NCBI GenBank assembly: GCA_031976175.1
Contig: DALYLR010000005.1
Coordinates: 56,678-120,677 of the forward strand
Reading direction: 5' to 3'
DNA: 64,000 nt
DNA from: DMER01 sp003451645
Lineage (GTDB): Bacteria > Pseudomonadota > Alphaproteobacteria > Micropepsales > Micropepsaceae
In this document: piece after piece, positions 1 through 8,039 of the stretch
How the letters are laid out: each line of letters starts with the position of its first letter
How positions within the stretch are numbered: position 1 is the stretch's first letter
Made by a program: the position numbers and the translations under genes
Notes under the pieces: model-generated
What the model saw: only the letters and a program-made list of their open reading frames with translations
The model's database searches: none
Told to the model about the DNA's origin: nothing

Positions 1-869
1 ATGAATACAATGTCGAGCTTGTCATAGCGGCGCTTGAGGAACAGATGCAGCAGCATGAAAAAGCGCTTCGCCAGGTCCTTCTCCCGCTCGCCCATCGACC
101 CTGACACGTCCATCAGGCAAAACATGACCGCTTGCGAGGTCGGCACCGGCTCCTTGGTGAAGGCGTTGTAGCGCACGTCAACCGGGTCCAGAAATGGCAC
201 CCATTTGCGCTTGCGCTCCAATTCTTTTAGCTCCGCGCGCAAGACCGCGAGCCTTTCATCGGGCGCGCCTGCCCGCTCCAATTGCTCGATCTCCAGTGCT
301 AGAGCGGCGATCTGCTCGGGCTTGGGGCGGCGCATGGCCAGACGGCGCCCAAAGGAGTTGCGCATCGTCCGTACAAGGTTGATGTTGTTGGGCGTGCCCG
401 CGGTCGTAAAGCCGGCGCGGCGCCAACTATAGGTCTTGATCTCCTTCAACGCCGTTTTCACCAGATTGGGCAGCTCAAGGTCCTCGAAAAAGATATCCAG
501 CACCTCGTCCTGGGACAGCGTGAAGGAGAAATCATCCTCGCTGTCGCCCGAGGTGGAGGCGTCCTTGCCCCGACCCTGCCCGCCGCCTTGTTGCGGCTTC
601 TTGATCTGATCGCCTTCGCTGAAATCCTTATTGCCGGGATAGACGCGGGTGTCCTCGCCCGTCGCGCGGTCAAGGCGGAAGCGCGGCTCCTTGGTTGAGC
701 GGGTCGGGATCGAGATTTTCTGATCCTTGGCAAAGTCGGCAACCGTGCGCTCCTTCAGCGCCTTTTGCACCGCCTCTTTGATCTCGGCCCTGGCGCGCCG
801 GACAAAACGCTGCCGATTGCCCAAAGACTTGCCCCGGGGATTGAGCCTGCGGTCAATGAACTGTGTCAT
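1..869 (-). CDS. yeaH: YeaH/YhbH-family DUF444 protein (VWA-like), 3' part outside window
   Basis: Read on the minus strand from ATG at 869, the frame stays open to the left edge (289 codons visible), so the C-terminus is missing. The N-terminus (MTQFIDRRLNPRGKSLGNRQ) and a later stretch with FCLMDVSGSMGEREKDLAKR followed by LLHLFLKRRYD are typical of the DUF444 family. The DVSGSM motif is the metal-ion (MIDAS) motif of a von Willebrand A fold. It lies directly downstream of the PrkA kinase gene on the same strand, the usual yeaG-yeaH arrangement; a SpoVR gene often follows and would lie outside the window. In enterobacteria YeaG/YeaH act in nutrient and stress responses, but the biochemical role of YeaH is not settled. 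The gene symbol is by homology and synteny. Confidence 0.9.
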   Translation of the reverse strand, partial: MTQFIDRRLNPRGKSLGNRQRFVRRARAEIKEAVQKALKERTVADFAKDQKISIPTRSTKEPRFRLDRATGEDTRVYPGNKDFSEGDQIKKPQQGGGQGRGKDASTSGDSEDDFSFTLSQDEVLDIFFEDLELPNLVKTALKEIKTYSWRRAGFTTAGTPNNINLVRTMRNSFGRRLAMRRPKPEQIAALALEIEQLERAGAPDERLAVLRAELKELERKRKWVPFLDPVDVRYNAFTKEPVPTSQAVMFCLMDVSGSMGEREKDLAKRFFMLLHLFLKRRYDKLDIVF

Positions 870-967
870 GCGGTCCGGTGCTGCCTTTCACATCGTCTAG
901 CCAGCTTGGCCTAATCCCCGCGGGCTCACAAGTCTCGAGGACGGCACCAATCTGTGACCGGTGCAAA

Positions 968-987
968 GGGCGTCCACATGAACGCCC
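968..987 (-). terminator. Hairpin between prkA and DUF444 gene
   Basis: GGGCGT (968-973) and ACGCCC (982-987) form a perfect 6-bp stem with an 8-nt loop. On the minus strand the stem is followed by TTTG. It begins 16 nt past the prkA stop and lies before the DUF444 start. It could be a weak terminator or attenuator lowering expression of the distal gene, or a message-stabilising hairpin. Confidence 0.4.
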
Positions 988-1002
988 CTGCCCATGGCCA
1001 GC

Positions 1003-2949
1003 CTAACCAGCCTTGTTCACCCGCATATACCATTCGACCAAGCGGCGGACCTGACGCGGCGTGTAATGGCGCGCGAGCATGCGCTTCACAAACTCATTGT
1101 GCTTGTTCTGCGTGTCGTTGTCCTTTTTAGACTCAAAGGAAATCACGGGCAGCAGATCTTCCACCTGCGAGAACATGCGCTTTTCGATCACGGAGCGGAT
1201 TTTCTCGTAAGACGTCCAGGAGGGATTGCGCCCCTCATTGGCGGCGCGGTGGCGGAGCGCGAATTTGACCACTTCGTTCCGGAAGTCCTTGGGGTTTGCG
1301 ATGCCCGCGGGCTTTTCGATCTTGGACAATTCCTGATCGATCAGATTGCGGTCGAGCAATTGCCCGGTATCCGGGTCCTTGAAATCCTGATCCTCGATCC
1401 AGGCATCAGCATAAGCGATATACCGGTCGAACAGATTTTGTCCGTATTCGGAGTAGCTCTCCAGATAGGCCTTCTGGATTTCCTTGCCGATGAACTCCGC
1501 ATAGCGCGGTGCCAATTCGGTCTTGATCGCCTCCAGATAGCGCCGCTCGGTCTCCTCTGCCATTTGCTCGCGCTTGATGGATTGCTCCAGCACATACATC
1601 AGATGCACCGGATCGGCCGCCACTTCGGTGGTGTCGAAGTTGAACGTCTCCGACAGGACCTTATAGGCAAAGCGCGTGGAGATGCCGTTCATGCCCTCGT
1701 CCACGCCCGCCGAGTCGCGATATTCCTGCAGCGATTTGGCCTTGGGGTCGGTGTCTTTCAGCTTCTCGCCGTCATAGACGCGCAGCTTGGAATAGAGGTT
1801 GGAGTTCTCATGCTCCTTCAACCGCGTCATCACGCAGAATTTGGCGAGCATCTCCAAGGTCTCGGGCGCGCAGGGCGAATTGCCGAGCTCAGAGCCGCGT
1901 AACAGCTTGCGATAGATCTGCACTTCTTCGGTGGCGCGCAGGCAATAAGGCACCGTCACCACGCAGATGCGGTCTAGGAACGCCTCGTTATTCTTGTTGC
2001 CCTTGAACTGGGTCCACTCCGCCTCGTTGGAGTGCGCCAGCACCACGCCCGTGAAGGGGATCGGCCCCAAGGATTCCGTGCCGACATAGTTGCCCTCTTG
2101 CGTGGCGGTCAGCAGCGGGTGCAGCACCTTGATCGGCGCCTTGAACATTTCAACGAATTCCAGCAAGCCCTGATTGGCGCGGCACAGACCGCCCGAATAG
2201 GAATAGGCGTCGCTGTCATTCTGGCTGAAACGCTCCAGCATGCGGATATCGACCTTGCCGACTAGCGAGGAGATATCCTGGTTGTTCTCATCCCCCGGCT
2301 CGGTCTTGGCAACGCCGATTTGGCGCAGCTTTGAGGGATAGATGCGGGCCACTTCAAACTTGGAAATGTCGCCGCCAAATTCGTCCAAGCGCTTGACCGC
2401 CCAGGGGCTCATGATCCCGGTGAGACGATGCTTTTCGATGCCATAGCGATCCGACAACAGGCTCGCCAGCTCCGCCGAGCGGAACAATCCGAGCGGTGAT
2501 TCGAATACGGGCGACAGTGCATCACCCGCCTTAAGCACATAGATCGGGTGAACCTCCATCAGGTCCTTCAAGCGCTCGGCCAGCGATGATTTGCCGCCGC
2601 CCACAGGGCCCAGCAGATAGAGGATCTGCCTGCGCTCTTCCAAGCCCTGCGCCGAATGCTTGAAATAGCCCACGATCCGCTCGATCGTGTCTTCCATCCC
2701 AAAGAAGCCTTCAAACGCCTTGTAGAGTTTGATCGTGCGATTGAAGAACATGCGCGCCAAACGCGGATCGCGCGAGGTATCGACGAACTCCGGCTCCCCG
2801 ATCGCCGCGATCATCCGCTCCGCGGGGGAGGAGTACATCATCTTGTCGTCGCGGGCTGCGAGCAGATAATCACGCAGCGACATCGACTCGAATTGCTCCC
2901 GCGCATAGGCACGCGAGAAGGCATCAAAGACATCCAGCTTACCGCTCAT
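1003..2949 (-). CDS. prkA: PrkA-family serine protein kinase (YeaG-like)
   Basis: The 648-residue product is full length for the family. It has an N-terminal AAA+-like domain with a Walker A motif GPVGGGKSS (about residues 114-122) and the C-terminal PrkA kinase domain. Typical stretches are EFVDTSRDPRLARMF near the start and the closing LARHYTPRQVRRLVEWYMRV. PrkA/YeaG kinases act with DUF444 (YeaH) and SpoVR proteins in general stress or starvation responses, and the DUF444 gene follows here about 130 nt downstream. I chose ATG at 2949 because AGGCGGTG lies just upstream; an in-frame GTG two codons earlier (2955) is possible. Assignment to the family is secure, but the substrates are unknown. 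Confidence 0.95.
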   Translation of the reverse strand: MSGKLDVFDAFSRAYAREQFESMSLRDYLLAARDDKMMYSSPAERMIAAIGEPEFVDTSRDPRLARMFFNRTIKLYKAFEGFFGMEDTIERIVGYFKHSAQGLEERRQILYLLGPVGGGKSSLAERLKDLMEVHPIYVLKAGDALSPVFESPLGLFRSAELASLLSDRYGIEKHRLTGIMSPWAVKRLDEFGGDISKFEVARIYPSKLRQIGVAKTEPGDENNQDISSLVGKVDIRMLERFSQNDSDAYSYSGGLCRANQGLLEFVEMFKAPIKVLHPLLTATQEGNYVGTESLGPIPFTGVVLAHSNEAEWTQFKGNKNNEAFLDRICVVTVPYCLRATEEVQIYRKLLRGSELGNSPCAPETLEMLAKFCVMTRLKEHENSNLYSKLRVYDGEKLKDTDPKAKSLQEYRDSAGVDEGMNGISTRFAYKVLSETFNFDTTEVAADPVHLMYVLEQSIKREQMAEETERRYLEAIKTELAPRYAEFIGKEIQKAYLESYSEYGQNLFDRYIAYADAWIEDQDFKDPDTGQLLDRNLIDQELSKIEKPAGIANPKDFRNEVVKFALRHRAANEGRNPSWTSYEKIRSVIEKRMFSQVEDLLPVISFESKKDNDTQNKHNEFVKRMLARHYTPRQVRRLVEWYMRVNKAG

Positions 2950-3433
2950 GTTCACCGCCTAAAGACGTTGCCGTGCCGCTCTCATCTTCGTGTCCCGGTT
3001 GGGCCGCGCTGAGAGCACGCAAACGGGCGCGTTGCCCAACAGTTTCATATTTCGACATAGTGCCGGTTTGATCTGAAACAATCCTTAACCCTTTGACCAT
3101 TCCGCCAGCACCCTTCTTTGCAATGGCGTGAGCATTGTACTCCCGCATTCGCATGCGCCCAAGCATCTCATGCAGGGGCTTGTGTCGGAAAAGCCTGTCA
3201 ACTCTGCCACTGTGCAACACTCGGACCAGCGCGGCTGTCTCACCTGAAAAAAGCGTAAGCCGCAATTGCGCCGCATTGACCCCAAGCAAGCGCCACATTC
3301 CCGGCACTACCGTCAGGGCCAGCACAGCCAGACATGGTGTGGTGCGGCTGCGAATAAGCGGCGCTGACAGCGGATCGGACGCCAACGCCTGCCGCAGCAT
3401 TGCTCGACCACAAAAACAGGGAGCCCTCGTGCG
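2950..3433. other. Intergenic region between divergent prkA and VWA gene
   Basis: About 480 bp without a recognisable gene. Short open frames exist on both strands but look like nothing known and lack a good ribosome binding site. The region must carry the divergent promoters for the PrkA/DUF444 unit and for the VWA gene. I could not pick out -35/-10 elements or a clear operator. Confidence 0.5.
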
Positions 3434-5002
3434 ATGCCAGCGAAGCTACTGAAGACGCTGAAAAAATCTTGCCTCGCGGCCTTGGCCGCCACCTTGCTGA
3501 CCAGCGTGCCCGCCTGGGCCGCAACACTCTCTGCAAAAGCCGAATTGGATCAGCCGGTCGTGGTTCAAGGTGACACGCGCACCGTCTATGTGATGGTGCA
3601 ATTCGAGGCAGATGACGAGGAGATCAACCGCGCCGACCGGCCGCCGCTCAATTTGTCCCTCGTGCTTGACCGCTCTGGCTCTATGGCAGACGCCGGCAAA
3701 ATGGACTACCTCAAGCGCGCTGCGAAACTCGCCGTGCAACAATTGAGCGAGCGCGACACCTTGTCCATCGTTGAGTATGACGATGCGATTACCGTTATGG
3801 TCAATCCGACGCGCGTTAACGAACACCGCTCGATTTCCCGTCAGATCGATGAGCTTGAGCCGCGTGGCTCAACGAACCTCGCAGGCGGCCTATCGCAAGG
3901 TGTGGAGGAAGCAGGCGATGCGCGCGAAAGGCTTGCACAAGCCCCGGGCACCCTCACCCGCGTGATCCTCATGTCCGATGGCCTGGCGAATGTGGGTGAG
4001 ACCAATCCTGGCAACATCAACCGCATGGTGCGCGATGCCAAAGGTCAGGGTATCCGTGTCTCCTCAATGGGCCTCGGCCGCGACTATGACGAGGACCTCA
4101 TGCAAGCGATCGCTGAGAATGGCGGCGGCCGCTACTACTATATTGAGCACCCGACCCAGATCGCGCGGATTTTCGAGGAAGAACTCGCCAGCCTCTTCCG
4201 TACCACAGCGCGCGATTGCGAGCTGACCTTTGAGGGCTCATCCGCGGTTCAAAAGGCGGAAATCGTAGGCTTTGAGGGTACGGGCCGCGCCTTGCGCCAA
4301 CCGGTCGAAGACTTCTATGCAGGCGAGAAGCGCTCGGTCCTGCTCCGTCTTGATGTCAAGGCGGGTCAGACGGGTTCGCTCGATCTAGGCCAACTCAAGG
4401 TCAAGTACCGCCCCGTCAAAGGGGAGGCCGTGCAGAGCTTTACAGCACCCATTGCCGTCAGCGTGACGCAGGATGCAGCGGCCGCCAAGCGCGCCATCAA
4501 CAAGACCGTCTCGGTGGAGGCAGCCCTTGTCGAGGCCGAGCGTGGCCAAAAGGCGCAAGTCAAATTGTTTGAGGCCGGGCGCCGCGATGAGGCGGCAAAA
4601 AACCTCTCGGTCCTCGCCAAAGAGTTGGAATCGCGCAACGCTGACCTTAAGGACGACCGTATCAAGCGCAAGATCGAATCCCTCAGTGTCGAGAACCGCC
4701 AAATGACGGCCGCTGCTGCACCCGCCGCGCAGCAAGCCTATCTGAAGGCCTCCAAAAACCGGCTCTATCAAGCCAAGCAAGGCAAGCGCGGCCTCCAGCA
4801 ATTGCAGATGGGTGACAAGGGCATCGAGGTTGAGCGGCTGCAAGAGGCGCTGAAGCAAGCGGGTCACTATCAGGGCAAAATCGACGGTGTGTTCGATGCG
4901 GATGTGAAGACCGCTGTCGAGTCCTACCAAAGGGCGCAGAAGACCAACCAATCTGACGGCGTGGCCGGAGCCGAGACGATGGACAAGCTCGGCATTTATT
5001 GA
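3434..5002 (+). CDS. Exported von Willebrand A protein with C-terminal peptidoglycan-binding domain
   Basis: 522 residues. A Sec signal peptide (about residues 1-30, ending VPAWA-A) is followed by a VWA domain (about 70-250) with an intact MIDAS motif DRSGSM at residues 79-84. An Ala/Lys/Glu-rich linker of about 90 residues follows. The last 65 residues (from about 457, GDKGIEVERLQEALKQAG) match PG_binding_1. The VWA part resembles secreted YfbK-type proteins. The tail suggests that the protein is held at the cell wall in the periplasm. GGGAG lies about 10 nt before the ATG. It is divergent from prkA and not obviously in an operon. The ligand is unknown. Confidence 0.85.
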   Translation: MPAKLLKTLKKSCLAALAATLLTSVPAWAATLSAKAELDQPVVVQGDTRTVYVMVQFEADDEEINRADRPPLNLSLVLDRSGSMADAGKMDYLKRAAKLAVQQLSERDTLSIVEYDDAITVMVNPTRVNEHRSISRQIDELEPRGSTNLAGGLSQGVEEAGDARERLAQAPGTLTRVILMSDGLANVGETNPGNINRMVRDAKGQGIRVSSMGLGRDYDEDLMQAIAENGGGRYYYIEHPTQIARIFEEELASLFRTTARDCELTFEGSSAVQKAEIVGFEGTGRALRQPVEDFYAGEKRSVLLRLDVKAGQTGSLDLGQLKVKYRPVKGEAVQSFTAPIAVSVTQDAAAAKRAINKTVSVEAALVEAERGQKAQVKLFEAGRRDEAAKNLSVLAKELESRNADLKDDRIKRKIESLSVENRQMTAAAAPAAQQAYLKASKNRLYQAKQGKRGLQQLQMGDKGIEVERLQEALKQAGHYQGKIDGVFDADVKTAVESYQRAQKTNQSDGVAGAETMDKLGIY

Positions 5003-5025
5003 AGCGGCTTTCTGATGGAAGAGCA

Positions 5026-5071
5026 CAGCGCAGCGCCGGAAGAGGGGACATCCTCTCCTCCCGCTGCGCTG
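5026..5071. terminator. Long hairpin downstream of VWA gene
   Basis: A perfect 10-bp outer stem CAGCGCAGCG (5026-5035) / CGCTGCGCTG (5062-5071) encloses a second, imperfect purine/pyrimidine stem (GGAAGAGGGG with CCTCTCCTCC). It begins 23 nt after the VWA stop codon. No T-tract follows, so it may be a processing or stability hairpin rather than a classical terminator. Confidence 0.45.
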
Positions 5072-5280
5072 AAGCCATTTGCACTCCCTGTCCTGGCGTG
5101 ACTATGTTGCCAAAGGGCACGGCTGGCTTACCCAACATGAATGGATGTTAGACATGCCGGTCAGCACTGGTTCAGCCAGGCAATGATTAAGTCCGCCTGC
5201 ATCACCGCTGGGGCCACCCAATATCTCAAAGTGCTGCTCAATGCTTTCCGTTGTCTTTAGGTCTTTCACAGGAGAACCAA

Positions 5281-5688
5281 ATGACCTTTATCACGAAATC
5301 TATGACCGCTGTCTTCGCGTCCGCTGTGCTCTCGCTCTCTGCGCTTCCCGCTCAAGCCAGCCAAGTCGCCAGTGAATGGTACATGGCGTCTTGGAATTGT
5401 AACATCGATGGCCGCCCGGCCCGCATGACTTGGCGCGTCGTGGACAATTCCCAGACAAGCTGCTCCGGCGGCGTTTGCACGCAAACAAGCGGCGTCGCCA
5501 TCCGTGGCCGCTTTTCAGATAATGGCGGACCTTGGGTCAGCCTCACTCGTCTGAGTTCCGGCCCGAACTTTTTGAGGCTGCGCCACGCGGACGGCAATGT
5601 CTGGCGGCTGAATGTCACAGGCCCACGCAACGCCTCAGGCTGGACGACATGGAACGGGCAACGCTATCCGCTCTCGTGCTGGCGGTAA
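5281..5688 (+). CDS. Small secreted cysteine-containing protein (DUF6006-like, tentative)
   Basis: 135 residues. The start at 5281 is preceded by AGGAG, and it places a clean signal peptide (residues 1-27, ALPAQA-S) at the N-terminus. The mature part of about 108 residues has four cysteines (C40, C61, C66, C133), consistent with two disulphides in the periplasm or outside the cell, and many Trp residues. Stretches such as DGRPARMTWRVVD and WNGQRYPLSCWR recall the small DUF6006-type secreted proteins as I remember them; this match is not tested. No enzymatic motif is visible. It is a single-gene unit with hairpins on both sides. Confidence 0.75.
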   Translation: MTFITKSMTAVFASAVLSLSALPAQASQVASEWYMASWNCNIDGRPARMTWRVVDNSQTSCSGGVCTQTSGVAIRGRFSDNGGPWVSLTRLSSGPNFLRLRHADGNVWRLNVTGPRNASGWTTWNGQRYPLSCWR

Positions 5689-5714
5689 AAAGGGGGCTTG
5701 CGTGAACACGCGCA

Positions 5715-5734
5715 TTCCCTGGCATCACAGGGAA
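5715..5734 (+). terminator. Hairpin downstream of small secreted protein gene
   Basis: TTCCCTG (5715-5721) pairs perfectly with CAGGGAA (5728-5734) around a 6-nt loop, 26 nt after the stop codon. There is no T-run, so this is a possible weak terminator or 3' stabiliser. Confidence 0.35.
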
Positions 5735-5862
5735 CTGCCTATCACCACGGGCTCGGAGACTCACTCCGGGCTCGTAACGCGTCAATTCTGACGCCCGGGA
5801 CAATCTCCCCTGTGAACAGCGCACGAATCTCTTTGACGGACCTCTGAGATCATCCTTAGGCT

Positions 5863-6447
5863 ATGTCCAACCGTGGGGTGCCCGTCATGACCAGGCCAGC
5901 TGCTGAAGAGATCCCTCTCAACCTTCGCCTCGCGCGCCGTCAGGACGCGGCCGGCATTGCCAATGTCTTTGTGAACAGCTGGCGCGAGACCTATGCGGGC
6001 ATTCTGCCCACCACTGCACTCAGCACGCTGTCCGTCACCCGCGAGGCGCGGCAATGGGCCGCCACGATCGCCAACCAAACAATGCGTACACCGACGATTG
6101 TCGCGGTCGATGCCAAGGACACAGTATTCGGTTTCGCCAATGCTGGGCCGTCGCGCGATCGCACGCTGCCGTATGAGGCTGAAGTCTATACGCTTTATGT
6201 GGCGCCAGGTCACACGGGCCAAGGGATCGGCCGCGCCCTCTTGCTCTGGAGTTTCCGGCTCTTTACGCGTTCCGGCTTTCGCACCGCGATCATCTGGGCG
6301 CTTGAGCAAAATCCGTCCCGGTTTTTCTACGAGGCGCAAGGTGGCGCTCTAGTGGCGGAACGCTCGATCAATATTTTCGGCGGCTCGCAACGTGAGGTCG
6401 GCTATGCGTGGCGCAATCTGGCACAGGTCGCTGGCAGTCTGACGTGA
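5863..6447 (+). CDS. GNAT-family N-acetyltransferase
   Basis: 194 residues. It has the GNAT fold signature: RLARRQDAAGIANVFVNSWRE at the N-terminus, then beta-4 and the acetyl-CoA loop VAPGHTGQGIGRALL (Q-x-G-x-G/A type) at about residues 122-136, followed by the C-terminal half. The substrate cannot be told from sequence. The start codon is 5863, and an in-frame ATG at 5887 is an alternative. The stop codon overlaps the GTG start of the sulfatase gene by 4 nt, so the two are very likely translated from one message. Confidence 0.88.
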   Translation: MSNRGVPVMTRPAAEEIPLNLRLARRQDAAGIANVFVNSWRETYAGILPTTALSTLSVTREARQWAATIANQTMRTPTIVAVDAKDTVFGFANAGPSRDRTLPYEAEVYTLYVAPGHTGQGIGRALLLWSFRLFTRSGFRTAIIWALEQNPSRFFYEAQGGALVAERSINIFGGSQREVGYAWRNLAQVAGSLT

Positions 6448-7952
6448 CGCGCCCGCGCAACGCGATTGTCCTTTTGTTTGACAGCCTGAACCGGCACATG
6501 CTTGGCGCCTATGGCGGCCAAGAATTTGCGACCCCCAATTTCGATCGTTTTGCTGCCCGCTCCTTGCGCTTCACCAATCATTATGCCGGCGCGTTGCCGT
6601 GCATGCCCGCGCGGCATGACATCCTTTGCGGCGCCTGGGATTTCCTCTGGCGCGCCTGGGGCTCCATCGAACTTTGGGAAGATGCCATCACTTATGCGAT
6701 GAGCAAGGCTGGGATCACCTCGCAGCTGATCAGCGACCATCCCCATCTGTTCGAGACTGGCGGCGAGAATTACCATGTCGACTTCACCGCCTGGGACTAT
6801 CAGCGCGGGCATGAGGGCGATGCCTGGAAAACCGCGCGGGACCCGTCTTGGGCGGGCGCGCCCACCTTTGGCCGCAAGGACCCGCCCTATGACCGCTCCA
6901 GGGGCTGGTTCAAGTCAGAGGCCGATTTCCCAGGCCCGCGCACAATGCAGGCTGCCGCCAACTGGCTCGACGGCAATGCGGGCCGTCACGAGCGCTTTTT
7001 TCTCTTCATCGACGAGTTCGACCCGCATGAACCCTTTGACACCCCAGAGCCCTATGCGCGTCTCTATGACCCGGAATGGGACGGAGCGCATCTGATTTGG
7101 CCTCCATACGCCAAGGATGCGGTCGCCAAAGGCATGATCACAGCCCGCCAAGGCCAGCAAATCCGCGCTCAATACGGTGCCAAGCTTACAATGATTGATG
7201 CCTGGTTCGGCCGTGTGCTCGACGCGCTCGACAGGCACAATCTATGGGCTGACACCACGATCTATCTGTGTACGGATCATGGTCATTATTTGGGCGAGAG
7301 GGACATCTGGGGCAAACCTGGCGTGCCCGCCTATCAACCCATCGCCAATATCCCCTTGATGATTGCAAGCCCCGGTGTGGCGCCTGGCACTTGTCCTGCG
7401 CTCACCACGAGTGTCGATCTGTTTGCGAGCCTTGCCGATCAGTTTGACCTGGCGGCCTCAGTGCGCCAGCGCAGCCATGGTGTGTCGCTGTGGCCGCTTT
7501 TGGAGGGCACAAGCACCACTGTGCGCGACCATGTGCTCTGCGGCGTGTGGGGGCGCGAGGTGCACTACATCGACACCCAGTACAAATATGCGCGCGCGCC
7601 GGTCGCAGGGAATGCGCCGCTCGTCATGCTGTCAAACCGCTGGTCGACCATGCCGACCCATTTCCTGACGCGCGAGCAGGAACTTCCCCTGCCCGATCAG
7701 CGCGCGGTGCTTGGCGCCATGCCCGGCAGCGCCGTGCCAGTGATCCGTCAGGTCTGGCAGGCGGGCGACCATGTACCCTATTGGGCGCTGGCGCGCTTTG
7801 GTGGCCACCATCTTTATGACCTTGCTGAGGACCCTGACGAACAGCGCAACCTCGCAGGCGACGCGCTGGAGACCACGCTCGCCAGCCGCCTGCGGGAGGC
7901 ACTCAAGGCCATCGACGCGCCTGAGGAGCAGTTTTTGCGCTTAGGCCTTTGA
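6444..7952 (+). CDS. Sulfatase (alkaline-phosphatase superfamily, formylglycine type)
   Basis: 502 residues from a GTG that overlaps the GNAT stop (GTGA). The N-terminal NAIVLLFDSLNRHMLGAYGG supplies the first metal-ligand Asp. The motif C53-M-P-A-R57 fits the C-x-P-x-R signature whose Cys is oxidised to formylglycine by FGE. A later CTDHGHYLGERD segment gives further metal and active-site residues. No signal peptide is seen, so a cytoplasmic location is likely. That is unusual for polymer-degrading sulfatases and suggests a small sulfate or phosphonate-ester substrate. An upstream in-frame GTG at 6408 is a less likely start because it lies inside the GNAT gene. Confidence 0.88.
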   Translation: MTRPRNAIVLLFDSLNRHMLGAYGGQEFATPNFDRFAARSLRFTNHYAGALPCMPARHDILCGAWDFLWRAWGSIELWEDAITYAMSKAGITSQLISDHPHLFETGGENYHVDFTAWDYQRGHEGDAWKTARDPSWAGAPTFGRKDPPYDRSRGWFKSEADFPGPRTMQAAANWLDGNAGRHERFFLFIDEFDPHEPFDTPEPYARLYDPEWDGAHLIWPPYAKDAVAKGMITARQGQQIRAQYGAKLTMIDAWFGRVLDALDRHNLWADTTIYLCTDHGHYLGERDIWGKPGVPAYQPIANIPLMIASPGVAPGTCPALTTSVDLFASLADQFDLAASVRQRSHGVSLWPLLEGTSTTVRDHVLCGVWGREVHYIDTQYKYARAPVAGNAPLVMLSNRWSTMPTHFLTREQELPLPDQRAVLGAMPGSAVPVIRQVWQAGDHVPYWALARFGGHHLYDLAEDPDEQRNLAGDALETTLASRLREALKAIDAPEEQFLRLGL

Positions 7953-8039
7953 TGTCCGCCCGCCGTGGGGGCGCAGCTTCATCAGAACGTCACGCGGCTC
8001 TGCTTGTGTGGCGGGTGGGACATTGGGGAGCACCACGCC

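Noticed and set aside
994..1902. 302-codon frame antisense to prkA
   Set aside because: PrkA is conserved end to end on the other strand.
2939..3400. Possible 153-codon gene between prkA and the VWA gene
   Set aside because: It overlaps the prkA start, has no ribosome site and no recognisable motif, and sits where divergent promoters are expected.
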